NCBI GenBank assembly: GCA_007694185.1
Contig: RECD01000238.1
Span: forward strand, 1 to 63,319
DNA: 63,319 nt
Direction: 5' to 3'
Origin: Planctomycetaceae bacterium
GTDB lineage: Bacteria > Planctomycetota > Planctomycetia > Pirellulales > Pirellulaceae
The stretch's first letter is position 1; each line of letters begins with the position of its first letter. Positions 16,663 to 25,862 of the stretch are shown here, piece by piece. The position numbers and the translations under genes are program-made. The notes under the pieces are model-generated. The model searched no databases, was not told the DNA's origin, and was given only the letters and a program-made list of their open reading frames with translations.

Positions 16663-17631
16663 TTACAGCCGCCCCCAAATGGCCCGAAGAGTTAGGCCGA
16701 ACTGTTTCCAACGGGACACCGTCGGGCGGCGAAAGAGCGTGTCATGGTCGACCGCGGCGATGGCATCCAAGGTTGCCAAACCGCCGTGGATGAAGAGCCG
16801 GATATCTGCCGCCAGCCAATCGGGGACGCGTTCTGCCAACGGCATTCCTCTGATCAGGTACTCGCGGGCGACGTAACATTGGGCGAAAACCAGCCGTTTC
16901 AGCGGTTCGGAGGCGCGATCATGTGCCAACATCGCTTCCGTGACCCCGAAGGACTCCAGCGCGTCGCGAGGCAGGTAGAGTCGTCCGGCGGCAAAGTCCC
17001 GACCGAGGTCTTGCCAGTGATTCGCCAACTGCAGACCGGTGCAGATCGAATCGGACAAATCGACGTTTTCGGGCGAGTCGGCTTTGGCCATCCGCAGCAC
17101 GATTCGGCCGACGGGATTCGCAGAACGCCGACAGTAGTCCAGCAATTCCTCGAAATTGACATACCGTGTTTTGGTCTGGTCCTGGCGGAAGGCGTCCAAC
17201 AGGTCGTTCAGTGGGGCTTGGTTCAACTTCAGCGATCGCGCCGTCTCGCCGAGGGCGATGAAAATCGGATGATCGGCTTGGCCGGCAAAGCAGCGATCGA
17301 GTTCGGTTTGCCAGTCCGACAGCTTTTGCAGCGCTGCGGCCGGCGATTCCGACTCGTCCGCGAGGTCGTCGGCGTGTCGGCAGAAGGCGTACAGGTTGTA
17401 AAACGGTTGACGCATCGCCTTGGGCAGCAGGCAACTGGCGACGACAAAGTTTTCGTAGTGGCTCTTGGCCAATCGGCGGCAGTACTTCTCGGCCGCGGAA
17501 AGTCGTTGGTCGCGGCGTCGCTCCCCATCGGAAGCCCGGCCCCGGTTGGACGCCTGCCCCCCGTTGGACGAAGGGGCCGGTTCGCGGTTACCTTGAGCGT
17601 CAGCCGCTTCCTCCTTCCACGAACCAGTCAT
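16663..17631 (-). CDS. hpnC: Hydroxysqualene synthase (squalene synthase HpnC)
   Basis: This is a 322-residue paralogue of HpnD. HpnC converts presqualene diphosphate to hydroxysqualene. The pattern KYCRRLAKSHYENFVVASCL and LYAFCRHADDLADE are HpnC-like. The second Asp-rich region reads HWQDLGRDFAAGRLYLP. Residues 1-45 are a Gly/Ala/Glu/Arg-rich extension without family character. I see no ATG, GTG or TTG codon between the ATG at 17631 and the conserved core at about residue 45, so the start must be here or at 17640. That makes it overlap the divergent ispH start codon (CATG at 17629-17632). It is the first gene of the leftward hpnCDE group. Confidence 0.85.
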   Translation of the reverse strand: MTGSWKEEAADAQGNREPAPSSNGGQASNRGRASDGERRRDQRLSAAEKYCRRLAKSHYENFVVASCLLPKAMRQPFYNLYAFCRHADDLADESESPAAALQKLSDWQTELDRCFAGQADHPIFIALGETARSLKLNQAPLNDLLDAFRQDQTKTRYVNFEELLDYCRRSANPVGRIVLRMAKADSPENVDLSDSICTGLQLANHWQDLGRDFAAGRLYLPRDALESFGVTEAMLAHDRASEPLKRLVFAQCYVAREYLIRGMPLAERVPDWLAADIRLFIHGGLATLDAIAAVDHDTLFRRPTVSRWKQFGLTLRAIWGRL

Positions 17632-18574
17632 GCGAATCATTCTCGCCGCACCACGCGGATTTTGTGCCGGGGTCAACATGGCGATCGACAGCCTCGATCT
17701 GGCGCTCAAGGCGTTCGGTGCACCGATCTACGTCTATCACGAAATCGTCCACAATCAGTATGTGGTCCGAACGTTTCGCGACCAAGGTGCCGTGTTTGTC
17801 GATTCGCTGGAAGAGGTCCCCGAGGGAAGCACCTTATTGTTCTCCGCGCACGGGGTGTCGCCCGCGATCCGCGAACAGGCTCGTCTACGACGGCTGAACG
17901 CGATCGACGCCACCTGCCCACTGGTTACCAAGGTCCACTTGGAAGCGATCCGCTTCGCCAAGGACGGCTACAAAATCTTGTTGATCGGCCATGACGGTCA
18001 CGACGAGGTCATCGGGACGTTGGGTGAGGCCCCCGAGGCGATCGTATTGGTCGAGGACGAGGCGGACGTCGAGCGATTGGAATTTCCGCCCGAGGCCCGG
18101 TTGGCGTATTTGACGCAGACGACCTTGTCGGTGGATGACGCTGGCCGGATCATCGCCGCGCTGCGTAAGCGTTTCCCACAGATCACCAGTCCCCCGAAGG
18201 AAGACATCTGCTACGCGACCCAGAATCGCCAAGAAGCGGTTCGCGAATTGAGTGATGCGGCGGACGCTGTTATCGTGTTGGGAAGCCAGAACAGCAGCAA
18301 CAGTCAGCGGTTGCGTGAGTTGGCTCGAGAGAAAGGTCGGCAGGCCTTTTTGGTCGACGGCCCTCAAGACCTGAACGTCGGCGATTTCAGCCGGGGGATG
18401 ACCGTGCTGATCACCGCGGGTGCCAGCGCACCCGAATCGGTCGTCCGCGAAACGGTCGATTGGTTGATCGAGCACTTCGACGCGACCGTCACCACGAGCA
18501 CCATCCGGGAAGAGAAAGTCTCTTTTCCGTTGCCGAAGCCGTTGCGGGGGTTTGCGAAGACCGCCCGCGGTTGA
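17630..18574 (+). CDS. ispH: 4-hydroxy-3-methylbut-2-enyl diphosphate reductase
   Basis: This is a 314-residue iron-sulfur enzyme for the last step of the MEP pathway, making IPP and DMAPP. The N-terminus ILAAPRGFCAGVNMAI holds the first cluster Cys. DATCPLVTKVH holds the second, with the substrate-binding His/Glu set in IYVYHEIVHNQYVV and LLFSAHGVSP. ATQNRQEAVREL and VLGSQNSSNSQRLRE complete the family signature, and the length is typical. The ATG at 17630 shares two bases with the start codon of hpnC on the other strand. No clear Shine-Dalgarno precedes it (the upstream bases are pyrimidine-rich). The neighbourhood is coherent: IspH supplies the C5 units that become farnesyl diphosphate and then squalene through hpnCD(E). 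Confidence 0.95.
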   Translation: MRIILAAPRGFCAGVNMAIDSLDLALKAFGAPIYVYHEIVHNQYVVRTFRDQGAVFVDSLEEVPEGSTLLFSAHGVSPAIREQARLRRLNAIDATCPLVTKVHLEAIRFAKDGYKILLIGHDGHDEVIGTLGEAPEAIVLVEDEADVERLEFPPEARLAYLTQTTLSVDDAGRIIAALRKRFPQITSPPKEDICYATQNRQEAVRELSDAADAVIVLGSQNSSNSQRLRELAREKGRQAFLVDGPQDLNVGDFSRGMTVLITAGASAPESVVRETVDWLIEHFDATVTTSTIREEKVSFPLPKPLRGFAKTARG

Positions 18575-18945
18575 TGCCGCCATTGGCTGAGGGCCGGCGG
18601 TGGTCGGTCCCCCGCCGCCATCAGCGGAAGGGTTTTCCGGCGGGGCTGACTTTTGGGGAAAGTCGTGCCTGCCGACGGCGGGAGAGCGCGTTGCAACCGC
18701 GGCCTTGGGCGTTAGACTGCACCATTGACACGGAGGCCCGTGGTGACTGCCCGTTGTTGAGTCGCTCACGCAGATGAGGGGCCACGTCGTCGATGAGGGC
18801 AGGGCCGTCGGCTTGTTTGACAACCGGTTCGGCCTCAGCCCCCGTTGCCAATTGATCTGTACTCTGCCTCGATCCGTGCGGTTTCAACTGGATCCGCGGG
18901 CCGCGAGCGTAAAACTCATTCCCAACCAACCCCGGAGGACTGCCG
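18575..18945. other. Intergenic region upstream of the oxidoreductase pair
   Basis: No gene is supported in these 371 bases; the minus-strand frame at 18621-18929 lacks any family character. A GC-rich inverted repeat just after ispH (around 18595-18622, ggcggtgg and ccgccgcc) could slow transcription but has no T-run. The right end carries a good ribosome binding site, CGGAGGA, at about 18933-18939 for the next gene. Confidence 0.5.
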
Positions 18946-20247
18946 ATGTCGACCGACGCCGATCGCAGGCTATTTCTGAAAGCCAGTGCTTCCCTGCTCG
19001 CCGCCTCGGCGATCGCTCAAGAGCAAGGCCGAACCCGATTGCGGGCGGCGGAAACTGCTCCATCCGAAACGGTGCGAGTCGCGATGATGGGGGTCAATGG
19101 GCGAGGCTTGGCTTTGACCAAGGGGTTTCTCGCTGCCGCGGGGGCCGAGGTGGTCGCCGTTTGCGATGTCGACTCTCGGGCGGCGATGCGGGCTGCGGGC
19201 GAAGTCGCCAAGGGGCAGTCCCGGCCGGCCAAAGTCGAAAAGGACATTCGCAAGATCCTCGATGACCCTTCGATCGACGCGATCGTGGTCGCGGCGCCGA
19301 ATCACTGGCACGCGCCGGCCACCATCCTGGGGTGCGCTGCCGGCAAGCACGTTTATGTCGAGAAGCCGCTCAGTCAAACTCCCGAGGAGGGCGAGTTGGC
19401 GGTGCGGGCTGCCCGCAAGCACAACCGTGTCGTCCAGATGGGTTCCCAGCGTCGCAGTCGGCCGGGCGTTGCCGAGGGGATCGCGAAGCTGCATGCCGGT
19501 GAAATCGGCGACGTCCTCTATGCCCGCACTTGGTACAACAATCGCCGCGAATCGATCGGACAGGGGGCGCCCGCGGCGGTACCCGATTGGCTCGATTGGG
19601 ACCTCTGGCAGGGGCCAGCGCCGCGACGTCCCTACGTCGACAACGTGGTGCATTACAACTGGCACTGGCATTGGCATTGGGGCGGTGGCGAACTGGCCAA
19701 CAACGGCATCCACAGTCTCGACTTGGCGAGGTGGGGTTTGGATGTCCGCTTCCCGAGTCACGTGACGGCTGGCGGCGGGAAGTACCGGCACGACGACAGC
19801 CAGGAAACGCCCGACACGATGATGGTCACCTTCGACTTTGCCGAGGGAAAAACGATCACCTGGGAGGGGCTGAGTTGGTCCTCGTTCGGGCCGCGTGATT
19901 CGGGATTCGGCGTCACCTTCCACGGCACCCAAGGCTCGATGGCGATCCTGGACGCCGGGTACGTCACGTACGACATGCGGAACCGAGAAACCGGCAAGGG
20001 GACCGGTCCCAGCGGCGACGCCGATCACCTGGACGATTTCCTCAATTGCATCCGCAACGGCGAGCGTCCGCGTTCGGATGTCGAAGAGGCCCACCGCAGC
20101 ACTTTGATGTGCCACTTGGGCAACATCGCCTTTCGAACCGGTTCGGTGCTAACGCTCGATTCGAGCGACGGACACATCATTGACAACCCCCCAGCCCAGC
20201 AGCTTTGGAGCAGAGAGTATGACCAGAATTGGCAACCCCGAGTTTGA
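18946..20247 (+). CDS. Gfo/Idh/MocA family oxidoreductase with Tat leader
   Basis: This is a 433-residue NAD(P)-dependent oxidoreductase of the glucose-fructose oxidoreductase/inositol dehydrogenase family. A Tat-type leader (DRRLFLKASASLLAASA) implies export with bound cofactor. The Rossmann motif is VAMMGVNGRGLALTKG, followed by AVCDVDSR. The characteristic EKPLSQTPEEGE, including the catalytic Lys, is near residue 143. GGGELANNGIHSLDLARWG carries the C-terminal-domain His/Asp set. GGAGGAC precedes the ATG at the right spacing. Planctomycetes carry many such proteins, presumably for sugars or cyclitols from polysaccharides; the substrate is not predictable. Its 3' end overlaps the next gene of the same family by 29 bp, so the pair is an operon. 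Confidence 0.9.
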   Translation: MSTDADRRLFLKASASLLAASAIAQEQGRTRLRAAETAPSETVRVAMMGVNGRGLALTKGFLAAAGAEVVAVCDVDSRAAMRAAGEVAKGQSRPAKVEKDIRKILDDPSIDAIVVAAPNHWHAPATILGCAAGKHVYVEKPLSQTPEEGELAVRAARKHNRVVQMGSQRRSRPGVAEGIAKLHAGEIGDVLYARTWYNNRRESIGQGAPAAVPDWLDWDLWQGPAPRRPYVDNVVHYNWHWHWHWGGGELANNGIHSLDLARWGLDVRFPSHVTAGGGKYRHDDSQETPDTMMVTFDFAEGKTITWEGLSWSSFGPRDSGFGVTFHGTQGSMAILDAGYVTYDMRNRETGKGTGPSGDADHLDDFLNCIRNGERPRSDVEEAHRSTLMCHLGNIAFRTGSVLTLDSSDGHIIDNPPAQQLWSREYDQNWQPRV

Positions 20248-21271
20248 GATCCTCGCTACGTTTCGGCGATGGCTGGTGGGCGCGGTCGCCTTCGCCGTCG
20301 TCGGCTTGGGGCTCGCGGGTGATCCGTCGCGGGTCTCCGCTGAGGAAGAGCCGCCGTTTCGACTCGGGATCATCGGGCTCGACACGTCACATTCGATCGC
20401 TTTCACGAAAGCCTTCAACGCCGAACAGGCCGACCCCGCCTTGGGCAATTGCAAGGTCGTTGCGGCCTACCCCTGGGGCAGCAAGACGATCGAGTCGAGT
20501 TCCAGTCGGGTGCCGGGCTACATCGAAGAAGTCAAAAAGTTAGGGGTCGAAATCGTCGATTCGATCGACGACCTGCTCGGTAAGGTGGACGGCGTGTTGT
20601 TGGAGACCAACGACGGCGGGCCGCGTCGCGAGCAGGTCATGCAGGTCTTCGCGGCCGGCAAGCCGGTGTTCATGGATAAGCCGGTTGCCGCGTCGTTGGC
20701 CGATGTCGTCGCCATCTACGACGCCGCCGAGAAGCTTGGCGTGCCCACGTTCTCCAGTTCGTCCTTGCGTTACGCTCAGGGCGTCCAGGAGGTGCGGGCA
20801 GGTGAGTTCGGCGCGGTGTTGGGCTGTGATGCCCACAGTCCCTGTGCGTTGGAACCGAGCCACACGGACCTCTACTGGTACGGCATCCATGGGGTCGAAA
20901 TGCTCTACACCTGCATGGGCACGGGGTGCGCGACCGTCAGTCGTACCAGCAGCGACGCGTTCGACCTGGTTGTCGGGCAGTGGACGGATGGTCGGATCGG
21001 GACCTTTCGAGGTATCCGTTCGGGCCCCGCACCCTACGGAGGCACGGCGTTCACAGAAAAAGGGACGCAGCCGATCGGGCCTTACCGCGGGTACCAACCG
21101 TTGATCGTCGAGATCGCGAAGTTCTTCCGCACGGGGCAGTCGCCGGTATCGGTCGAAGAGACGCTGGAGCTGTACGCGTTCATGGAAGCCGCGGACGAGA
21201 GCAAACGCCGCGGTGGCGCACCGGTTTCGATCGCCGAGGTGATCAGACGGGCTCGTGTTCAGGCCGAGTGA
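20219..21271 (+). CDS. Exported Gfo/Idh/MocA-like oxidoreductase
   Basis: This is a 350-residue protein. The ATG at 20219, just downstream of GGAGCAGAG, gives an N-terminal hydrophobic leader (WLVGAVAFAVVGLGLAG, cleavage near VSAEEE). The Rossmann start is FRLGIIGLDTSHSIAFTKAF, lacking the full GxGxxG glycine pattern. VLLETNDGG and FMDKPVAASLADVVAIYD are the family's EKP-like block (DKP here). The C-terminal half has HGVEMLYTCMG, where a His is expected in the substrate pocket. The unusual dinucleotide loop is known in divergent planctomycete members. It overlaps the preceding family member by 29 bp, so the two are co-translated and may act on one substrate or form a hetero-oligomer. Confidence 0.82.
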   Translation: MTRIGNPEFEILATFRRWLVGAVAFAVVGLGLAGDPSRVSAEEEPPFRLGIIGLDTSHSIAFTKAFNAEQADPALGNCKVVAAYPWGSKTIESSSSRVPGYIEEVKKLGVEIVDSIDDLLGKVDGVLLETNDGGPRREQVMQVFAAGKPVFMDKPVAASLADVVAIYDAAEKLGVPTFSSSSLRYAQGVQEVRAGEFGAVLGCDAHSPCALEPSHTDLYWYGIHGVEMLYTCMGTGCATVSRTSSDAFDLVVGQWTDGRIGTFRGIRSGPAPYGGTAFTEKGTQPIGPYRGYQPLIVEIAKFFRTGQSPVSVEETLELYAFMEAADESKRRGGAPVSIAEVIRRARVQAE

Positions 21272-21357
21272 CCGGCGGCCAAGCCGACGCGTTGCGCCTG
21301 TGTTCACGACGGTCGTCTTTCGCTGCTGATTTGGCGTCGCTGCGATATGAAAAAGAT

Positions 21358-21394
21358 GGGCCATGGTGAAGCCCTCCCTGCCTCACCATGGCCC
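21358..21394. repeat. Perfect 12-bp inverted repeat downstream of the oxidoreductase pair
   Basis: The arms gggccatggtga (21358-21369) and tcaccatggccc (21383-21394) are perfectly complementary around a 13-base loop. It lies 87 bp after the stop at 21271 and 148 bp from the stop of the convergent glnD. With no T-run it is not a standard intrinsic terminator, but it may separate the two convergent units or bind a protein. Confidence 0.7.
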
Positions 21395-21403
21395 CTCAAT
21401 CGC

Positions 21404-21428
21404 TGGAACGATGGTACCGATCGTTCCA
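21404..21428. repeat. Second inverted repeat, 9-bp arms
   Basis: The arms tggaacgat (21404-21412) and atcgttcca (21420-21428) flank ggtaccg. It sits 10 bp from the previous hairpin, so this convergent intergenic gap holds two consecutive palindromes. A further ccatggtac follows at about 21440. Confidence 0.65.
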
Positions 21429-21541
21429 CCCTCCCAATCCATGGTACAAGTCATTTCGTCATTGCTGACGGGAAGACTCCAGCCGGTTTGCCCGGGGATC
21501 CGATTTTTTCCTCGAAATGAGACTTACCGTCTCGCACGGAA

Positions 21542-24181
21542 TTAGTCGTTCGACTGGTCCACCGCCTTCAGCAGTTCTCCGCGAATTTGGTTTAAGCGGT
21601 GGTCATCGACGATTTTTGAATCGTCGAGTTCGCTGACGTAGAACACGTCGACGGCCTGGTCGAGGTGGGTGTCGATCTTCGCGAAGTGCAGCACGACCTT
21701 CAGTTGCGCCAGGACGCCGGCGACGCGAGCCAACAACCCCGGTCGGTCGTAGGCAAAGAGTTCTAAGATCGTGAAGCGATCGGTCGTGTCGTTGTCGAAT
21801 GTCACCGCTGCCGGTTGCAACTTGGTTTTTTCCGCTTCCCGTTCGCTGGTCAGCGACCACACCCGACGGATGGGTGGGAGCGGCCTGTCGCCGAGCAAGA
21901 TTTGGGTCACCTTGTTGCCGGTGCGGGCGATGTGGTCATCGTGCTTCGCCTGGGCGTCGTTGTCTTCGACTAAGAAAACGTCCCAGATCCAACCGTTGTT
22001 GAGGGTTGCGATCTCCGCCTTGAGGATCGATAGCCCGCAAGCCGCCAAGGCCCTGGTCGCCTTGGCGAAGATGCCGATCGGCTGGTCTTTTTGCCGCAAC
22101 ACGACCGTGTATTCGGACTCGCCCCGCCCGACGTCGAATCGTCCGCGGCAGAGCGCCAGCGGTTGCGGACGCGAATCGACGGCGTCCGCAATCAGCCCCG
22201 CGACGAACTCGGGGGCCGGTCGGATGACCGCGGAATCAGGCAGTTCCGCCAGGAAGGCGAGGGCTTCCGGCGACGCTTTCACTCGGACCAGCCGTTCCTG
22301 GATTTGGGATCGTCGTTTGATCGAGTGCGGGCTCGGTTGCCCGGGCAACTTGCCGGTTTGGAGGAACGCCAGCGAGCGACTGTAAAGTTCCTCGATCAGG
22401 TCCCCTTTCCAATCGGTCAGGACATCGGGGCCGACGGCGGTCAGGTCGGCGAGCGACATCAGCGTCAGCCATTCCAATCGCTCGACGGTGCCGACTTCGA
22501 TCGCGAATTTGGAGATGATTTGCGGGTCGTTCAAATCATGTCGGAAGGCCGCGTAGTGCATCAGCAAATGTTTGTGAACCAACCACTGGAGCGTTTCGCT
22601 GCCGGCTTCGTCCAACCCCAACTGGGCGGCCGTTTCGGCGGCGATCCGCTTGCCCACGTCGCTGTGATCCTCCGCGAACCCTTTGCCGAGGTCGTGGATG
22701 AGCAACGCCAGATGGAGCATCAATTTGTCGTCCAAGCGGCGATACAGGTCGCGGACGGTCCCGCTCCCCGACTCGAACTGGGTCGCCGCTTCGACCGCCC
22801 GGATGCAGTGCCGGTCGACGGTGTATTTGTGGTACTCGTTGAATTGGAGCAAGCCGCGGGCCCGTTTCATCGCCGGGATGAATTGTTCCAAAACACGCAG
22901 TTCGTGAAGTTGCCGGAGCAGTTCGGCGAGCCTCCCCGGGCGGCTCATCAATGACAAGAACGAGCGGACCGCGGATCGGTCCGGTTCGACGGCGGGGCGT
23001 TCGGCCATCGCCAAGCGAATCGCCTGCCAGGTGCGATGAGAAATCCGCTTGGAATGCCGGTTCGCGATGTCCATCAGTCGCAAAACTTCGGCCAAATCGC
23101 CCGCGACCTCCGCCAGGAACGGCACCGGCACCCAAACGTGATAAGGGCCCATCCGCACCCTGCGATCGACTCGGCGCGACATCACGGCTTCGAACAGGCG
23201 AAACCAGACGGAAAATGTCCGCGCGTCGGCACAGACGTAAGCGGAGGCGTAGCGAACGTTGCGGGTATGCTCGAAATAGTCCTGCATGAACATTTCGACC
23301 GGCAACCGTCCCTCCTGTGGTTGGTAACCCCATTTCTCAGAAATTCGCATTTGCGTGGGGCGGTCGAGCACATCCTGGCTACGGTCGTTCGCGAAATGGA
23401 GCTCGTTCCGCAATCGCAGCAGGAACGACCTTGCCTGACGAATCCGCTCGTAGTCCCCTTCCGGCAAACTACCGAGCCTGACCAGTTGTTCCAAGTCGGT
23501 CTCGCCATCGCGGGCGAACCCGATCCACCGGATCAATTGGAGGTCCCGAAGCCCGCCGCGCGAGCGTTTGACGTTGGGCCGCAGCAGGTAGTTGGTTTCA
23601 CCCCATTTGGCCCGCTCCTCGCGTCGGGCTTCCTGGACCGCGGTGACCAACCGCTTTCGGTGCCAGCGGGCACCACGTCGGAGCGCCTTGAAGTACTGTT
23701 CGTAGAACTGCAGGCTGCCGGCAAGGAAACGCGACTCGCTGAGCGACGAATAGATCACGGGGTCACGCCAAGCCAATCGACAGGCTTCGCCCGGGAGGCG
23801 GACCGAAAACCCCAGGTGCAGCCCGGCGTCCACGATGTTTCGAGACAGGGCCGACGCGATCGGTTGTATCTTGGCCGTGTCCGAGCGGGCGTGGATCAAC
23901 ATCAGGTCGACGTCGCTGTAGGGCGACTGGTCACACCTGCCGTAGCCGCCGTGGGCGATCAACGCGACGTTTTTTCGCAGCGACTGGCCGCCCGACTTTT
24001 CGAACGCATGATTCCAGATGTCCAGAATGATGCTGTCGTACAGATCGGTGATCTGGGCACAGACCTGGGGTCCTGTCGCGCCTTGGTCGTGGCGAAGCCG
24101 GATCTTTTCGCGTCTTTCTTTGAGTCGCTGCCGAGCCTCCAGGACGACCGGATCGAGGAGCGGTGCGACGGTTTCGGGCAT
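21542..24181 (-). CDS. glnD: [Protein-PII] uridylyltransferase / uridylyl-removing enzyme
   Basis: This is an 879-residue sensor of glutamine that adds or removes UMP on PII. The nucleotidyltransferase motif GGYGRCDQSPYSDVDLM lies near residues 78-94 and keeps the metal-binding SDVD, though Cys replaces the usual Gly after GGYGR. The HD hydrolase domain is marked by LALLIHDLGKGFAEDHSDVG near 500. Two C-terminal ACT domains follow, at about 690 (VVLRQKDQPIGIFAKATRAL) and about 805 (LELFAYDRPGLLARVAGVLA). The length matches the family. Its substrate PII (glnB) is coded 33 bp upstream on the same strand, so the pair is an operon. No glutamine synthetase, amtB or glnE is in the window. Confidence 0.94.
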   Translation of the reverse strand: MPETVAPLLDPVVLEARQRLKERREKIRLRHDQGATGPQVCAQITDLYDSIILDIWNHAFEKSGGQSLRKNVALIAHGGYGRCDQSPYSDVDLMLIHARSDTAKIQPIASALSRNIVDAGLHLGFSVRLPGEACRLAWRDPVIYSSLSESRFLAGSLQFYEQYFKALRRGARWHRKRLVTAVQEARREERAKWGETNYLLRPNVKRSRGGLRDLQLIRWIGFARDGETDLEQLVRLGSLPEGDYERIRQARSFLLRLRNELHFANDRSQDVLDRPTQMRISEKWGYQPQEGRLPVEMFMQDYFEHTRNVRYASAYVCADARTFSVWFRLFEAVMSRRVDRRVRMGPYHVWVPVPFLAEVAGDLAEVLRLMDIANRHSKRISHRTWQAIRLAMAERPAVEPDRSAVRSFLSLMSRPGRLAELLRQLHELRVLEQFIPAMKRARGLLQFNEYHKYTVDRHCIRAVEAATQFESGSGTVRDLYRRLDDKLMLHLALLIHDLGKGFAEDHSDVGKRIAAETAAQLGLDEAGSETLQWLVHKHLLMHYAAFRHDLNDPQIISKFAIEVGTVERLEWLTLMSLADLTAVGPDVLTDWKGDLIEELYSRSLAFLQTGKLPGQPSPHSIKRRSQIQERLVRVKASPEALAFLAELPDSAVIRPAPEFVAGLIADAVDSRPQPLALCRGRFDVGRGESEYTVVLRQKDQPIGIFAKATRALAACGLSILKAEIATLNNGWIWDVFLVEDNDAQAKHDDHIARTGNKVTQILLGDRPLPPIRRVWSLTSEREAEKTKLQPAAVTFDNDTTDRFTILELFAYDRPGLLARVAGVLAQLKVVLHFAKIDTHLDQAVDVFYVSELDDSKIVDDHRLNQIRGELLKAVDQSND

Positions 24182-24214
24182 GCCGATGGGCCGATCAGTT
24201 GGCAGGGGCCAGGA

Positions 24215-24571
<357 letters not shown>

Positions 24572-24688
24572 TCAGATTTCGGGTTGGTGGACCGAGGGTA
24601 GCCCGATCGATGCACTATACCTTATCGTTTTCGCTCGGCCAGGCAATCACAGCCATCGAATCTCGGTCGGCGGGGGCGGCCGATGCCG

Positions 24689-25252
24689 TCAATTCGCTTC
24701 AGGCGACGGTTTTACCCATTGGACCTCGCGGCAGCCTGCTCGTGAGTTCGCTACGCGACTGAGCACGAACAAGAGATCTCCTAATCGGTTCAGGTAGATC
24801 AGCAAATCCTCGCTGACGCTCGCTTCCTGCCGGCGGACCAACGTGACCACGTTCCGCTCGGCCCTCCGGCAAATCGCTCGGGCCAGATGCAGGCGGGCGG
24901 CCGCCTCCGAACCGGCCGGCAAAATGAAATTTCTCAGCGGTTCCAAAGTCGCTTCGTGCCGGTCAATCATTTGTTCCAACCTTTGGACATGGTTGGGCCC
25001 GATGATGCGAACGCCGTGCGAGTCCGGGTCGGGTGTCGCCAATTCCGCGCCGATCGAAAAGAGTTCACTTTGGATCGTCGACAGCTCTTCGTCGACGTCC
25101 GGCGGCAATCCGGCGGCTCGCGCCACACCCAACGCGGCGTTCAGCTCGTCGACGGTCCCGTACGCTTCGATGCGATCGTCGTCTTTGGCGACCCGGGGTC
25201 CACCGAATAGTCCGGTGCTGCCCATGTCGCCCGTCTTGGTGTAAATTTTCAT
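24689..25252 (-). CDS. Cob(I)yrinic acid a,c-diamide adenosyltransferase, PduO type
   Basis: This is a 187-residue enzyme that transfers adenosyl from ATP to cob(I)alamin, making coenzyme B12. The ATP-binding N-terminus MKIYTKTGDMGSTGLFGG, then DRIEAYGTVDELNAALG, are diagnostic of the PduO/CobA2 family. FILPAGSEAAARLHLARAIC followed by RRAERNVV, and YLNRLGDLLFVLSR, are the conserved helices at the trimer active site. The ATG at 25252 is chosen because the motif begins there; the upstream codons are unlike the family. It is divergent from the Nudix gene (143 bp between starts). No cobalamin riboswitch was recognised upstream and no other B12 genes are nearby, which suggests use in salvage or in supplying a B12-dependent enzyme elsewhere. 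Confidence 0.92.
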   Translation of the reverse strand: MKIYTKTGDMGSTGLFGGPRVAKDDDRIEAYGTVDELNAALGVARAAGLPPDVDEELSTIQSELFSIGAELATPDPDSHGVRIIGPNHVQRLEQMIDRHEATLEPLRNFILPAGSEAAARLHLARAICRRAERNVVTLVRRQEASVSEDLLIYLNRLGDLLFVLSRVANSRAGCREVQWVKPSPEAN

Positions 25253-25395
25253 CGTGTTTCTGTTGTAAAACAGTCCTGTTTTTGGGGTTGTTTCGCTCCC
25301 CTTGGCAGCCCGATCGCAGTCTGGGGGCCGAGGCTGCTGTCCGCAACCCCACACCGGCTGATTTCGTGACCGCGATCGGGAGCCACGCCAAAGCG

Positions 25396-25842
25396 ATGAA
25401 GCCGGTTGAAGGGGAGTTGGTTGCCGCGGGCATTCTGTTGATGACCCGGCCGACGGTCGGCGGGGGCTTGTCCCCGCAGTTTTTATTGATGCGGCATCCT
25501 GATCGCTGGGACCTGCCCAAGGGGCACGCCGAGTCGGGGGAATCGATCGTAGAAACCGCCCTGCGGGAGACTACTGAGGAGACCGGGATCGCGGCGGATC
25601 GGATCACACTCGAACCCGATTTTCGGTTCACGCTCAACTACCCGGTCGCTTCACGTCGTTCGGGTGGGATTTTGACAAACAAAACGGTCCACTACTTTCT
25701 CGGTTGGGTCGACCAGCCGCATGCGGTCCTGTGTAGCGAACACGACGGCTACCGCTGGTTCGATTGGCCGCCGGCAGGACCGATCCAGCAGCAGACGATC
25801 GATCCCTTGTTGGCGGCTGTTGCCGACCACCTGAAGGGCTGA
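25396..25842 (+). CDS. Nudix hydrolase
   Basis: This is a protein of about 148 residues with a full Nudix box, GHAESGESIVETALRETTEE followed by TGI, matching GX5EX7REUXEEXGU. That box coordinates the divalent metal for hydrolysis of nucleoside diphosphates linked to another group. WDLPKGH before it and VHYFLGWVDQP after it resemble the Ap4A/diadenosine-polyphosphate hydrolase branch, but the substrate is inferred. The ATG at 25396 is used; a GTG at 25366 is an alternative start ten codons upstream. The following gene begins 21 bp after the stop, so the two are probably co-transcribed. Confidence 0.87.
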   Translation: MKPVEGELVAAGILLMTRPTVGGGLSPQFLLMRHPDRWDLPKGHAESGESIVETALRETTEETGIAADRITLEPDFRFTLNYPVASRRSGGILTNKTVHYFLGWVDQPHAVLCSEHDGYRWFDWPPAGPIQQQTIDPLLAAVADHLKG

Positions 25843-25862
25843 AATCAGTGGAGAATGCGAGG

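Noticed and set aside
25253-25395. Cobalamin riboswitch between the adenosyltransferase and Nudix genes
   Set aside because: The B12-box (GCCACTG-type) is not present and the gap is short.
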